From assembly GCA_964505535.1 (NCBI GenBank), contig CAZDIU010000193.1, positions 1-10,540 of the forward strand: a stretch of DNA of 10,540 bases, in the 5' to 3' direction. Position 1 is the stretch's first letter. Every line of letters begins with the position of its first letter. This DNA is from JAABRU01 sp964505535 (GTDB lineage Bacteria > Desulfobacterota > Desulfobacteria > Desulfobacterales > Desulfococcaceae). The position numbers were made by a program, and so were the translations under genes. The notes beneath the pieces were generated by a model. It searched no databases, had not been told where the DNA came from, and saw only the letters and a list, made by a program, of their open reading frames with translations. Positions 1 through 8,647 of this stretch are shown piece after piece.

Positions 1-29
1 CACTTTTCGTCAATAGTCAAGTCAATGTA

Positions 30-53
30 TTGTGTAAAAGGTGGGACACACCC
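30..53. repeat. 24-nt dispersed repeat, copy 1 (inverted relative to 8812-8835)
   Basis: The reverse complement of this stretch matches 8812-8835 at 22 of 24 positions, with core GGGTGTGTCCCAC followed by TTTT and CACAA. The copies lie in opposite orientations 8.8 kb apart, each reading outward from its GGG end, so copy 1 points out of the left edge of the window. They may be ends of an insertion sequence or a short interspersed repeat; no transposase is visible nearby. Confidence 0.55.
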
Positions 54-57
54 CAGA

Positions 58-90
58 AAACCCTGAGGATTTTCAAAACCCTCAGGGTTT
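58..90 (-). terminator. Hairpin terminator after the acetoacetate-CoA ligase gene
   Basis: An 11-bp perfect stem (AAACCCTGAGG at 58-68, CCTCAGGGTTT at 80-90) with an 11-nt loop lies 25 bp beyond the stop codon at 116-118. Read on the minus strand, the stem is followed by only a short T-run (GGGTTTTC), so it is a moderate rather than a textbook intrinsic terminator. Confidence 0.6.
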
Positions 91-115
91 CAGAAAACGG
101 TTATTCCCCGGCTTC

Positions 116-2071
<1,956 letters not shown>

Positions 2072-2119
2072 AATCCTGTCTCCCTTGTGTTTGGTTGATA
2101 ATATTCTGATTTAATAAAA

Positions 2120-2135
2120 ATATATTACAATATAT
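2120..2135. promoter_or_regulatory. 16-bp AT palindrome in the ligase promoter region
   Basis: ATATATT-AC-AATATAT is a perfect 7-bp inverted repeat with a 2-bp centre, 49-64 bp upstream of the ligase start codon. Position and symmetry fit a repressor or activator operator overlapping the promoter. AT-rich DNA gives such palindromes by chance fairly easily, so this is tentative. Confidence 0.3.
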
Positions 2136-2153
2136 CAATTTTTTCCGTTTATT

Positions 2154-2169
2154 TACCGTCCGGTCGTTA
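2154..2169. promoter_or_regulatory. Possible TetR-type operator upstream of the ligase
   Basis: TACCGTCCGGTCGTTA is an imperfect palindrome around CCGG with 12 of 16 positions symmetric, about 83-98 bp upstream of the ligase start. The ACCG-CCGG-CG pattern resembles GC-rich operators bound by some TetR-family regulators, recalled from general knowledge rather than matched to a named site. A second, overlapping pair (TTACC at 2153-2157, GGTAA at 2170-2174) has a different centre. No regulator gene lies nearby. Confidence 0.3.
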
Positions 2170-2405
2170 GGTAATATTTGCCTATTGCACGGATACAGAC
2201 ATTTGTCAAGTCAGGATATGAATATTCAGGCGGGATCTGCATCTGTTCCGGAAAGGGAAAGGATGGGAAATTGGAAAACAAAGGATTTAAAATCAAAAAA
2301 TTATAATATGTTATCTCCCTGACTGCCGATTCATGGGACGGAAACACGGGACGGAAGTTTTTTTAAACCTGTGGTTGGCAGGAGAAGAAGCAGACTTTCC
2401 GCTTT

Positions 2406-3263
2406 TCAACCCATACGGAGAGAAGGGGACAGCCCGCTTGGGAGCGGAACAGGCAGTGCCCGCACCCGATGATTTCTTGCTTTCTGCCTTTCACGGGCAC
2501 TGTGCAGCGCAGCAAGAGATTTCTTCCATAAAGAATGGCAGAAAGCGATAAACACTTTCAGATACTCATTGCAGGGAAGCAGACAGGAATTTCGGTGGGG
2601 ACAGCCGGCAGCCTGTTTGTATTCGGCAAGGTCCCGGATGTATTCTTTGCGCTTTTCTTCCGGGATGAGGATCGGCGGAAAACCGGCCTTCATCACCGGG
2701 AGATTTGCCACAAGCCGGGCCATGCGGCCATTTCCGTCACAAAAGGGATGTATGCGGACAAAGGACAGGTGCAGTGCGGCATAGGCAAACAGCGCCTCCT
2801 CCTGTGAACGGGTGATCCTGTTGAAATGATTGAGCAGCCCGATCCATTTGCTCATCAGGGAGGGAATATCCTCAGGCAGGGCATATTCACAGTACAGGGT
2901 ACCGTCTCCATTCTGATCGGTCCAGGTTCCGTTTGATTCTTTTTTCCACATGCCCACAGGTTCTTCCCCGTCTGCATCCGCTTTGAGAGTTCTGTGCAGA
3001 ACAAACAGTTCCTCTTCACTGATAAGGCAGGGATTCCCGGCCAAACTGAAAACCATATCCACAGCCGAGGAAAGCCCGGCAATTCTCTGATGATCCTCCA
3101 GACGCCTGCCGCATACCGTCATCCCGATTCCTGTCATAAAAGCGGCTTCTTCTGAAAAAGAACATTTGTCTGCACCTGGGGAACCGCAAATCCACAATTT
3201 TTTGAATTTGCAGAGCAAATCCTTTCCAATATCTTCATCTAGACCTTTCAGAAATCCGGGCAT
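2406..3263 (-). CDS. Fic-domain protein, probable protein AMPylase
   Basis: The Fic active-site loop HPFCDGNGRMAR is complete at residues 172-183: the catalytic histidine (172), the acidic metal ligand (Asp176) and the anion-binding GNGR are all present. This predicts transfer of AMP, or another nucleotide moiety, onto target protein hydroxyls. The region before it (about 125-170, ...LLNHFNRI...LHLSFVRI) has the usual Fic helices. Residues 35-39 (SFSEE) align roughly with the [S/T]xxxE[G/N] inhibitory-helix motif of self-inhibited Fic proteins; Glu39 is kept and Gly is replaced by Ala, so autoinhibition is possible. The last 30 or so residues (about 255-285) form a basic, proline-containing tail unlike the Fic core. 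The ATG follows AAGGAGGGG with ideal spacing. The gene stands alone with no antitoxin partner, so target and role are unknown. Confidence 0.88.
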   Translation of the reverse strand: MPGFLKGLDEDIGKDLLCKFKKLWICGSPGADKCSFSEEAAFMTGIGMTVCGRRLEDHQRIAGLSSAVDMVFSLAGNPCLISEEELFVLHRTLKADADGEEPVGMWKKESNGTWTDQNGDGTLYCEYALPEDIPSLMSKWIGLLNHFNRITRSQEEALFAYAALHLSFVRIHPFCDGNGRMARLVANLPVMKAGFPPILIPEEKRKEYIRDLAEYKQAAGCPHRNSCLLPCNEYLKVFIAFCHSLWKKSLAALHSARERQKARNHRVRALPVPLPSGLSPSLRMG

Positions 3264-3714
3264 TTTCCCCTCCTTTATATTGTTTTTCTCAAAACAGAAA
3301 AATTCCCGCGTTTGCTTTTATGCCGGTCAGGATTGCCGGGGAAGAAGGGACAAATCAGAAATTCTGCTCAGCACGGGGAGAGGATCAGGCGGAAATCAGA
3401 ATGAGAAAATTCTTAATGCCAGAAGTCAGAGAAGATTCAGATCCGAAGATGTCAGCAAAAATTCGGCATTTCTTTCTGAAAACAGTATATGTTTAAACTA
3501 ATTCAAAAGTTTGAAATGTCAATTGCGGATCAGCATTGGCCTTGAATGATTTGGGGAATTTCCGCGGAAAAGTTTTTTTCTCTGCCAGGTTTGATTTTTT
3601 GATTTCAACTGCAAAAAAAAAATCGGATTTTTTGGAAAAATCCGATTTTTTGCAGATCACAGATTCAAAACCGGCAAAGCACTTCCAGCATTCTCACAAC
3701 TTCGGAAGTCTGTA
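3264..3714. other. Spacer between the Fic and TraB-family genes
   Basis: No credible gene is seen in these 451 bp. The Fic ribosome binding site (AAGGAGG on the minus strand) lies immediately next to its start, with an AT-rich stretch (about 3275-3300) where its promoter may sit. The terminator of the TraB-family gene is at 3609-3655. Small perfect palindromes (TTCAAA-AG-TTTGAA near 3502-3515, TTTCCGCGGAAA at 3559-3570) have no clear role. Confidence 0.5.
3609..3655 (-). terminator. Strong intrinsic terminator of the TraB-family gene
   Basis: A 16-bp perfect stem (3617-3632 with 3636-3651, 3-nt loop TGG) contains TCGGA/TCCGA. An outer CTGC/GCAG pair extends it if four adenines bulge out. On the minus strand the stem ends in a run of ten T. 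It lies 60 bp beyond the stop codon at 3715. A-tracts on the other side could also let it work from the plus strand. Its design is nearly the same as the hairpin at 8471-8503. Confidence 0.8.
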
Positions 3715-4896
3715 TCAGTGCAATATTTTTACCATAAGGGGAATTGCCACAAATGTGCCCACTGAACTGCCCAGATTGGTGAAGACCACCACCAGCAGAA
3801 TCCGTGTCACTTTGTTGTGCCAGAAGCCTCTGACAGAAACAATATCCTCGGAAAGGCTTTCAAAATCCATGACTTTGGGCTTTCGCAGAAATGCTTCGGC
3901 CAGTCCGGAAACCCATCCTGCCGCGACCATGGGATTGAGAGAGGTCACGGGCGCGGCCAGCGCTGCCGACAGAACCGTGAGCGGATGGGCCAGAGCAATG
4001 ACAGCGCCCAAAGAGGCCATGAGAGCATTTGCCGCAATCCACATGACTGCCATGTCTGCTCCGGCCTCAGCCCCCCGGAAAGAGAAACCGGCCGCAAAAA
4101 GCAGGCAGATCAGCAGGGGAAAAAGCCATTTGAGCGTCCCTGCCAGTTTTCCTTTGGGCGGAATTTCCTCCATTTTTTCTAGATCAATGGATGTTTTCCA
4201 GTTTTTTTTTATGCCTGGCACATGACCGGCCCCCACAACAGCGACAATCTTCTGACCAGGGGCTGTGCGTATCTTTGCTGCCAGATATTCGTCCCGTTCA
4301 TCAATGAGGATATGTTTCAGCACAGGCAGGGATTTGCCCACATCCGCAAGCAGGGATTCCAGGATGTCCTGCTGTTTCATCTTTTCGATATCCTCTTCGC
4401 TGATGTCTCCGATTTCCCCCAGAGAAAGGATCAACTGAAAAAGAATCTTCATTTTGTCCCGAAACCCCATCATCCGCCATACACGGGAAAGCGTGACCCG
4501 GATATCCCGGTCCGCCAGATGAATCTGCGCGCCCAGGGCTTCACCGCTTTCAATGGCTGTCAGCATTTCCTGGCCCGGCCTGACATCCAGTTTTCCGGCA
4601 ATTCTGCGCTGAAACGAGGCCAGCATCAGATTCGACAGCAGAAGAAAGGATTTTTTCTCTTTGATTACCTTGATGATATCCGTATTCCGCCACTGATCCT
4701 TCTGCCGGATGGCCTGGTATCTGGATGCGCAGAGTTCCACGCACACGGTATCCGGTTTTTCACTTTCAATCACGCGTCTGACCAGTTCCGCACTTTCTCT
4801 GGACACATGGGCTGTTCCCACCAGTATGATTTTTTTGTCTTCTGCAAAAAGACGTTCCACATTTTTATTGTCTGTTTTATTGTCTGTCAGTTCCAT
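3715..4896 (-). CDS. TraB/PrgY-family membrane protein
   Basis: This 393-residue protein has the two signatures of the TraB (pheromone-shutdown, PrgY) family: GTAHVS at 27-32 followed by the conserved glutamate in VCVELC (50-55), and a later VGAGHVPGI at 221-229. These motifs resemble those of the wider TraB/Tiki/GumN fold, a putative metal-dependent hydrolase, but the catalytic activity of this bacterial branch is not established. The C-terminal third is hydrophobic, with probable membrane spans at about 257-274, 281-303, 305-328 and 363-391, so the soluble TraB domain is tethered to the cytoplasmic membrane. In Enterococcus, PrgY limits pheromone activity; in a presumed anaerobic proteobacterium the role is unknown. 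The start is ATG; AAAGGA lies rather far upstream (about 14 nt), so translation may be modest. The gene is monocistronic, with its own promoter candidate and terminator. Confidence 0.88.
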   Translation of the reverse strand: MELTDNKTDNKNVERLFAEDKKIILVGTAHVSRESAELVRRVIESEKPDTVCVELCASRYQAIRQKDQWRNTDIIKVIKEKKSFLLLSNLMLASFQRRIAGKLDVRPGQEMLTAIESGEALGAQIHLADRDIRVTLSRVWRMMGFRDKMKILFQLILSLGEIGDISEEDIEKMKQQDILESLLADVGKSLPVLKHILIDERDEYLAAKIRTAPGQKIVAVVGAGHVPGIKKNWKTSIDLEKMEEIPPKGKLAGTLKWLFPLLICLLFAAGFSFRGAEAGADMAVMWIAANALMASLGAVIALAHPLTVLSAALAAPVTSLNPMVAAGWVSGLAEAFLRKPKVMDFESLSEDIVSVRGFWHNKVTRILLVVVFTNLGSSVGTFVAIPLMVKILH

Positions 4897-4940
4897 TCAG
4901 GTCTGTAATTCCTTTGAGTTGAAAGTCACATAAAAATGGA

Positions 4941-4969
4941 AATATATTGCATTTATGCTGCCAAAGCAA
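4941..4969 (-). promoter_or_regulatory. Candidate sigma-70 promoter of the TraB-family gene
   Basis: On the minus strand, TTGCTT (4964-4969) is followed by a 17-bp spacer and TATATT (4941-4946). The -10 matches at 5 of 6 positions and the -35 at 3 of 6, with ideal spacing. It would give a leader of about 38 nt before the ATG at 4896. Confidence 0.4.
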
Positions 4970-5321
4970 GACCTGTTCGGAAAAGACAGGGGCAATTCCC
5001 TGATTTTCATGTTTTTTAACACTGAAGAAAATTTGCATGAGTTCAAATCTGTTGAAAAAAATGCAGTTGAAACCCGCCCGTGCCGCAGAAAGTAATCAGC
5101 GGAATTGACCTGTCACTGAATCTTTTTCCCTTCCCCGCGTCTGCCATGATCCGAACAAGGTCAAGGTTGAAATAGAGGAAAGATCAGAGATCAGAGGATT
5201 TGCCTCCTGTCTGTTGTCAGTTCATGAAAAATTTAAGGTTGACGAAAACAGGAAATCATAGCATACATGAACGCGCTGCAGGAAAATTGCGGGACGGACA
5301 TGTTTTTGTGTCCATTGCAAT

Positions 5322-5338
5322 CCGGCACCAGCAACGCA
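5322..5338 (+). promoter_or_regulatory. Weak sigma-54-like site upstream of the RACo-like gene
   Basis: GG at 5324-5325 and GC at 5336-5337 are separated by exactly 10 nt, within CCGGCACCAGCAACGCA. GGCAC of the -24 element and GCA of the -12 element match the sigma-54 consensus, but TTGC is replaced by ACGC. The site lies 40-56 bp before the ATG at 5378, a sensible distance. Confidence 0.25.
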
Positions 5339-5377
5339 TTGGTGTAAAACAGATGGGATTGTGCTTACCCGTGAAAA

Positions 5378-6967
5378 ATGTCATTTGCTGAGGAATATGC
5401 ATATACGGATGTAACAATGAACGAAAACACATGCAAAAGAGTCATTTTCATTTCCCTGTCAAAACCGGATCTGTCAGACAACACGGCAGATGCGGATCGG
5501 CTCATCTCCGCTCTGAAAAAAGAACTGGGGCAGGACACAGTCATTCATATGGATCTGGATCTGCTGCGGAAGATTCCCGAACTGCTCCGCAGATGGGATT
5601 ATGAAGTCCGGTGCACGGTGTTCAAAGAAAAGAAACGCCATATTCTTCTTGGTGTCACCCCGGCACAGGAAAACCGCACTGCCGCAGGTCTGGCAGTGGA
5701 TTTGGGCACAACCCGTGTGGTGCTGCGCCTGCTTGATCTGGTCACAGAAGAAGTGCTGGGAGAAACCGCGTTCAACAATCCCCAGATAGCCATTGGGCCC
5801 GATATTCTGGCAAGAATCCATTTTGCGGATACACCGGGCGGACTGGAAAAACTACAGCAGATGGTGATTGCGGAACTCAACCGCAGCATTTCCGATCTGT
5901 GTGCGTCCTGCCGGTTGACACCGGAAGATGTTTATCTCATCACGCTGGCCGGAAACACGGCCATGACCCATCTGTTTATGGGCATTACCCCGCACTGGAT
6001 GATCCGGGAACCCTATATTCCGGCTGTAAACTGTCCGGGCCTGCTTCGCACATCAGAACTGGGCATAGAGGCCGGGGCCAATGCGCGGATATTTCTTTTT
6101 CCCAATGTGGGCAGTTATTTCGGCGGAGACCTGATTGCAGGCATTCTGTATTCCGGCATGAATCAGAAAGAGGAAATCGCGATTCTGGTGGATGTGGGAA
6201 CCAATGCGGAAGTGATTCTGGGCTGCAAAGACTGGCTGGTGGCCTGTGCAGGCGCGGCAGGCCCTGCTTTGGAAAGCGGAGTTGCCAGAATGGGCATGAT
6301 GGCCGCGCCCGGTGTGATTGACACAGTGGAAGTGGACAAAGAAACCCGTGAATTCAGATACCGCACCATTGAAAATCTGCCGCCCAGAGGCATGTGCGGA
6401 TCCGGCATCATTGATCTGGCAGCCCAGCTTTTTCTGTCCGGAATGCTGGATATTCGCGGGAAACTGGTTCCGGAAAAATGCGGGAATCGGCTGGTGGAAA
6501 AAGACGGAATGCCCTTTATTGTGGTCGTGCCTGCCAAAGAATCTGCCACAGGTGAGGAGCTGGGCATGAGTCAGGCAGACATTGACAGCCTGATCCGCTC
6601 CAAAGCTGCGATGTACACCATTCTCGGCACGCTTACCCGAACAGTGGGAATGAAACCCGAAGACCTGCAGACCTTTTATGTGGCCGGAACCTTTGGCTCC
6701 TTCATCAAACCCCCATCTGCCATTGCCATCGGCATGATTCCGGATCTGCCTCTGGAGCGCTACAAACCCCTGGGCAACAGTTCCCTGGGCGGAGCAGCAA
6801 TGGCGCTGACAATGGAAGACTGCATGGAAGAGACAGAAAGGATACGCAACCGCATCACCTATATTGAACTCAATGTCAATCAGGAACTTATGATCCGCTT
6901 CAGCGCGTCCCGGTTTCTGCCGCATACAGACCCCGCTCGCTTTCCCTCGGTCAAGGTGTGGGGATGA
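5378..6967 (+). CDS. RACo-like ASKHA ATPase (DUF4445 family) without a [2Fe-2S] domain
   Basis: This 529-residue protein belongs to the family of reductive activators of corrinoid proteins, which use ATP hydrolysis to drive re-reduction of inactive Co(II) corrinoid cofactor in methyltransferase systems. The ASKHA ATPase signatures are clear: AVDLGTT at 106-112, AGNTAM at 191-196, VGSYFGGD at 244-251, VDVGTNAEV at 271-279, ACAGAAGPALESG at 289-301, GMCGSGIID at 338-346, VAGTFGSFI at 435-443 and LGNSSLGGAAMAL at 465-477. Residues about 20-95 resemble the linker domain that normally follows an N-terminal plant-type [2Fe-2S] domain. Here the protein begins at that linker, with a TGA codon directly upstream in frame, and no cysteine cluster at either end. 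The true start may instead be ATG 5417 (Met14); neither has a good ribosome binding site. No corrinoid protein or methyltransferase gene is adjacent, so the partner is unknown. Confidence 0.88.
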   Translation: MSFAEEYAYTDVTMNENTCKRVIFISLSKPDLSDNTADADRLISALKKELGQDTVIHMDLDLLRKIPELLRRWDYEVRCTVFKEKKRHILLGVTPAQENRTAAGLAVDLGTTRVVLRLLDLVTEEVLGETAFNNPQIAIGPDILARIHFADTPGGLEKLQQMVIAELNRSISDLCASCRLTPEDVYLITLAGNTAMTHLFMGITPHWMIREPYIPAVNCPGLLRTSELGIEAGANARIFLFPNVGSYFGGDLIAGILYSGMNQKEEIAILVDVGTNAEVILGCKDWLVACAGAAGPALESGVARMGMMAAPGVIDTVEVDKETREFRYRTIENLPPRGMCGSGIIDLAAQLFLSGMLDIRGKLVPEKCGNRLVEKDGMPFIVVVPAKESATGEELGMSQADIDSLIRSKAAMYTILGTLTRTVGMKPEDLQTFYVAGTFGSFIKPPSAIAIGMIPDLPLERYKPLGNSSLGGAAMALTMEDCMEETERIRNRITYIELNVNQELMIRFSASRFLPHTDPARFPSVKVWG

Positions 6968-6993
6968 AAAAAAGCCGGGACAATAAAAAATCA

Positions 6994-7213
6994 GGGCAGT
7001 GGGTCAAATTACACTGCATTTCATGTTAGTTATACCAATTCTCCATTGATTTGATACTGTCACGGGATGATCCGGAGGAGTGCAAAAATTAAGCGGAGCG
7101 GTTTTTTGCACACACGGAACCGCAATACTGGATCAAACCAATGGCGAATCGGTATTATACCATCTTCTGCCGAGGAGGGGTATTTCAGAATCAACCAGCT
7201 TGACCCACTGCCC
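6994..7213. repeat. Outer 14-bp perfect inverted repeat in the convergent spacer
   Basis: GGGCAGTGGGTCAA at 6994-7007 and TTGACCCACTGCCC at 7200-7213 are exact reverse complements 192 bp apart, between two genes that converge here. On the minus strand the far arm is followed by a T-rich stretch (TGATTTTTTATTG). The two arms could therefore be a bidirectional terminator for both genes whose loop has been enlarged by an insertion. Confidence 0.6.
7032..7155. repeat. Inner MITE-like element with imperfect 26-bp terminal repeats
   Basis: The segments 7032-7057 and 7130-7155 are inverted copies matching at 22 of 26 positions, with cores ATACC, ATTC, CCATTG and TTTGAT, and 72 bp between them. Inside is a further hairpin (TGCAAAAA at 7081-7088 with TTTTTGCA at 7103-7110). 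There is no coding sequence. Size and structure fit a miniature inverted-repeat element. Part of its right end recurs at 8526-8539. Confidence 0.5.
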
Positions 7214-7221
7214 CAAAACCC

Positions 7222-8292
7222 TTATGGCAGCGGCTCTTCGGTATAGGCCACATTCGCGTCCGCGGATGCGTACATCGGCAGTTTCTTTCCGGCCTGCACA
7301 TCCGCCACCCAGTCCGGGTTGAGCAGAAAGGATTTGCCGCTCAGCACAATATCCGCATCTTTGGCTGCATCTTCAGCACTTGCCCGGTCAAATATTTTTC
7401 CGCAGATCATGATGGGCAGTTTCGTGGCCTCACGGGTGAGCTGCGCCATGTTCCTGTCTGTACCAAAGGCCGGTGACTTGTAATCATAAGTGGATACAGA
7501 AACAGCGTCAACAGGTTCTTTGGACAAAAGACGGACAGTTTTCTGATATTCAGAGTGATCCTGAAAAAGGGAAACCTCCATGTCCGCAATTCCCCAGTTG
7601 GATATGCGAAAAATCAGCAGACGGTCGTCCGGTACAGCCTTTTTCACGGCCTGAATCACCTCACGGGCAAAATGGAAACGGTTTTCCACTGACCCGCCGT
7701 ATGCGTCCGTGCGCTGATTGGAATAGGAGGAAAGAAACTGACTGATCAGATAACCGTGCGCACCGTGGATTTCAATGCCGTGAAAACCTGCCTCCACAGC
7801 ACCTTTGGCTGTTTCTGCAAAACCGTTGATGACATGCTGTATGTCAAAATGGCTCATCGGCTCAGGAACAGGATAGGGTTTTCCGGTCAGGGGATTGTCC
7901 TGTTCCGGTGCGATCGGACTGGGTGCAATCACCCGTCCGGCCGGGTTGATTTCCGGCCAGGCCATGCGTCCGCAGTGGAATATCTGCATGATGGCCACAG
8001 AACCCTCGGCCTCAATGGCCTGCACCACCGGTTTCCATGCGTCAATCTGCCGCTGTGTTGTTATCCGGGCCTGCCCCGGATAACCCTGTGCGCTTTCATA
8101 ATCCGTGACAATGGCCTCAGTGTAAACAACAGTCGCACCGTTTTTTGCTCGCCGAACCAGAAAATCCAGCACATCCTGACGCGGAATGCTGTCAGCCCTG
8201 GCCGACATGCGGGTCATGGGCGCCACACCTATGCGATTCTTCAAGGTATAATTCTTCAACTGAAAAGGGGTGAAGAGAATGCTTTTGTTCAT
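7222..8292 (-). CDS. NADH:flavin oxidoreductase, old yellow enzyme family
   Basis: This 356-residue protein is a single-domain FMN-binding TIM barrel of the old yellow enzyme family, which reduces activated C=C bonds of enones, enoates or related compounds with NAD(P)H. Visible motifs: NRIGVAPMTRMS at 19-30 (FMN-binding start of the barrel), QIFHCGRM at 103-110, GIEIHGAHGYLISQFLS at 172-188 with the substrate-binding His176 and His179, NQRTDAYGGSVENR at 192-205, and SGKSFLLNPDWV near 318-329, where SGK replaces the more common GR. It lacks the [4Fe-4S] and FAD/NAD modules of 2,4-dienoyl-CoA reductase and trimethylamine dehydrogenase, so it is the short form. The ATG is preceded by AAGGAG with 8-nt spacing. 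It is separated by 908 bp from the formate dehydrogenase gene upstream on the same strand and appears monocistronic. The substrate cannot be told from sequence. Confidence 0.93.
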   Translation of the reverse strand: MNKSILFTPFQLKNYTLKNRIGVAPMTRMSARADSIPRQDVLDFLVRRAKNGATVVYTEAIVTDYESAQGYPGQARITTQRQIDAWKPVVQAIEAEGSVAIMQIFHCGRMAWPEINPAGRVIAPSPIAPEQDNPLTGKPYPVPEPMSHFDIQHVINGFAETAKGAVEAGFHGIEIHGAHGYLISQFLSSYSNQRTDAYGGSVENRFHFAREVIQAVKKAVPDDRLLIFRISNWGIADMEVSLFQDHSEYQKTVRLLSKEPVDAVSVSTYDYKSPAFGTDRNMAQLTREATKLPIMICGKIFDRASAEDAAKDADIVLSGKSFLLNPDWVADVQAGKKLPMYASADANVAYTEEPLP

Positions 8293-8343
8293 ATTTTTAT
8301 CTCCTTGGGAAGATGGTTTTTAATTCCGGTCATCGCATACACT

Positions 8344-8362
8344 GACTTCACGATCAGAAGTC
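8344..8362. promoter_or_regulatory. Possible operator upstream of the OYE gene
   Basis: GACTTC and GAAGTC form a perfect 6-bp inverted repeat with a 7-bp centre (ACGATCA), 52-70 bp upstream of the oxidoreductase start codon. OYE-family genes are often controlled by a repressor binding such symmetric sites. No regulator gene lies beside it and no clear -35/-10 pair anchors it. Confidence 0.3.
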
Positions 8363-8464
8363 CTCTGTCCATTCAATAACATATCCCTGCCAAAATATTT
8401 ATTGTGATAGCGATTTCCCCATTGAAAATATACTTATAAGCAGGCAAAAAGAAGTTTTCGTGTG

Positions 8465-8513
8465 TTCAAAAAAAACCGGATTTTTTTGAAAAATCCGGTT
8501 TTTCCGAAAAACC
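8465..8513. terminator. Three overlapping alternative hairpins; central one terminator-like
   Basis: The central stem is 15 bp and perfect (8471-8485 with 8489-8503, loop TTG), with CCGGA/TCCGG inside A- and T-tracts, so it could end transcription in either direction. Two other stems compete with it: TTCAAAAAAA/TTTTTTTGAA (8465-8474 with 8481-8490) and GGTTTTT/AAAAACC (8497-8503 with 8507-8513). It may stop read-through from the formate dehydrogenase side into the OYE gene. Confidence 0.5.
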
Positions 8514-8525
8514 TGTGTTTCAGAT

Positions 8526-8539
8526 CAATGGCGAATTGG
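8526..8539. repeat. Solo fragment of the 7032-7155 element end
   Basis: CAATGGCGAATTGG here matches 7139-7152 (CAATGGCGAATCGG) at 13 of 14 positions, and similarity continues weakly for a few bases. TGTTTC (8516-8521) and GAAACA (8543-8548) flank it as an inverted repeat. Confidence 0.4.
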
Positions 8540-8647
8540 CATGAAACATGGTGTCACACAATATCGTCATACCCGCGGATCCCGACATTCATAACCATAT
8601 GATATAAAAAAATTTCCATTCTGCACCAGCAATGACAGTGGAAGAAA

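Larger units (their letters stand above)
2072..2405. other. Spacer between ligase and Fic genes: AT-rich promoter region
   Basis: No credible gene is seen in these 334 bp. The half next to the ligase (about 2090-2150) is very AT-rich and probably holds its promoter, but no single -35/-10 pair stands out. Two palindromes there are listed separately. Further right, GGGACGGAA occurs twice (2335-2343 and 2348-2356) just downstream of the Fic stop codon. No clear terminator for the Fic gene is visible. Confidence 0.5.
4897..5377. other. Divergent spacer between the TraB-family and RACo-like genes
   Basis: These 481 bp separate two divergent genes and should hold both promoters. Besides the two promoter candidates listed separately, a TTGACG -35-like box lies at 5239-5244 without a convincing -10. 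A short stem CAGGG/CCCTG followed by ATTTT lies at 4987-5006. A 7-bp tandem AGATCAG repeat lies at 5181-5194. I looked in all plus-strand frames for a missing iron-sulfur domain of the downstream ATPase and found none. No gene is supported here. Confidence 0.5.

Noticed and set aside
3166..3501. 111-residue plus-strand frame across the start of the Fic gene
   Set aside because: The first third is antisense to Fic and the rest is low-complexity intergenic sequence with no ribosome binding site or motif.
5200..5391. Small plus-strand frame upstream of the RACo-like gene, checked as a possible split-off iron-sulfur domain
   Set aside because: Its cysteines are not arranged as Cx5Cx2C and it has no ferredoxin-like sequence; its 3' end overlaps the ATPase start in another frame.
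6053..6925. 290-residue minus-strand open frame inside the RACo-like gene
   Set aside because: It is a shadow of a well-conserved ATPase on the plus strand, rich in His, Gly and Cys from antisense codons, with no family motif.
8538..8551. TTGGCATGAAACATGG considered as another sigma-54 promoter
   Set aside because: The GG is present, but the position where the -12 GC should be reads GG, so the essential core is missing.
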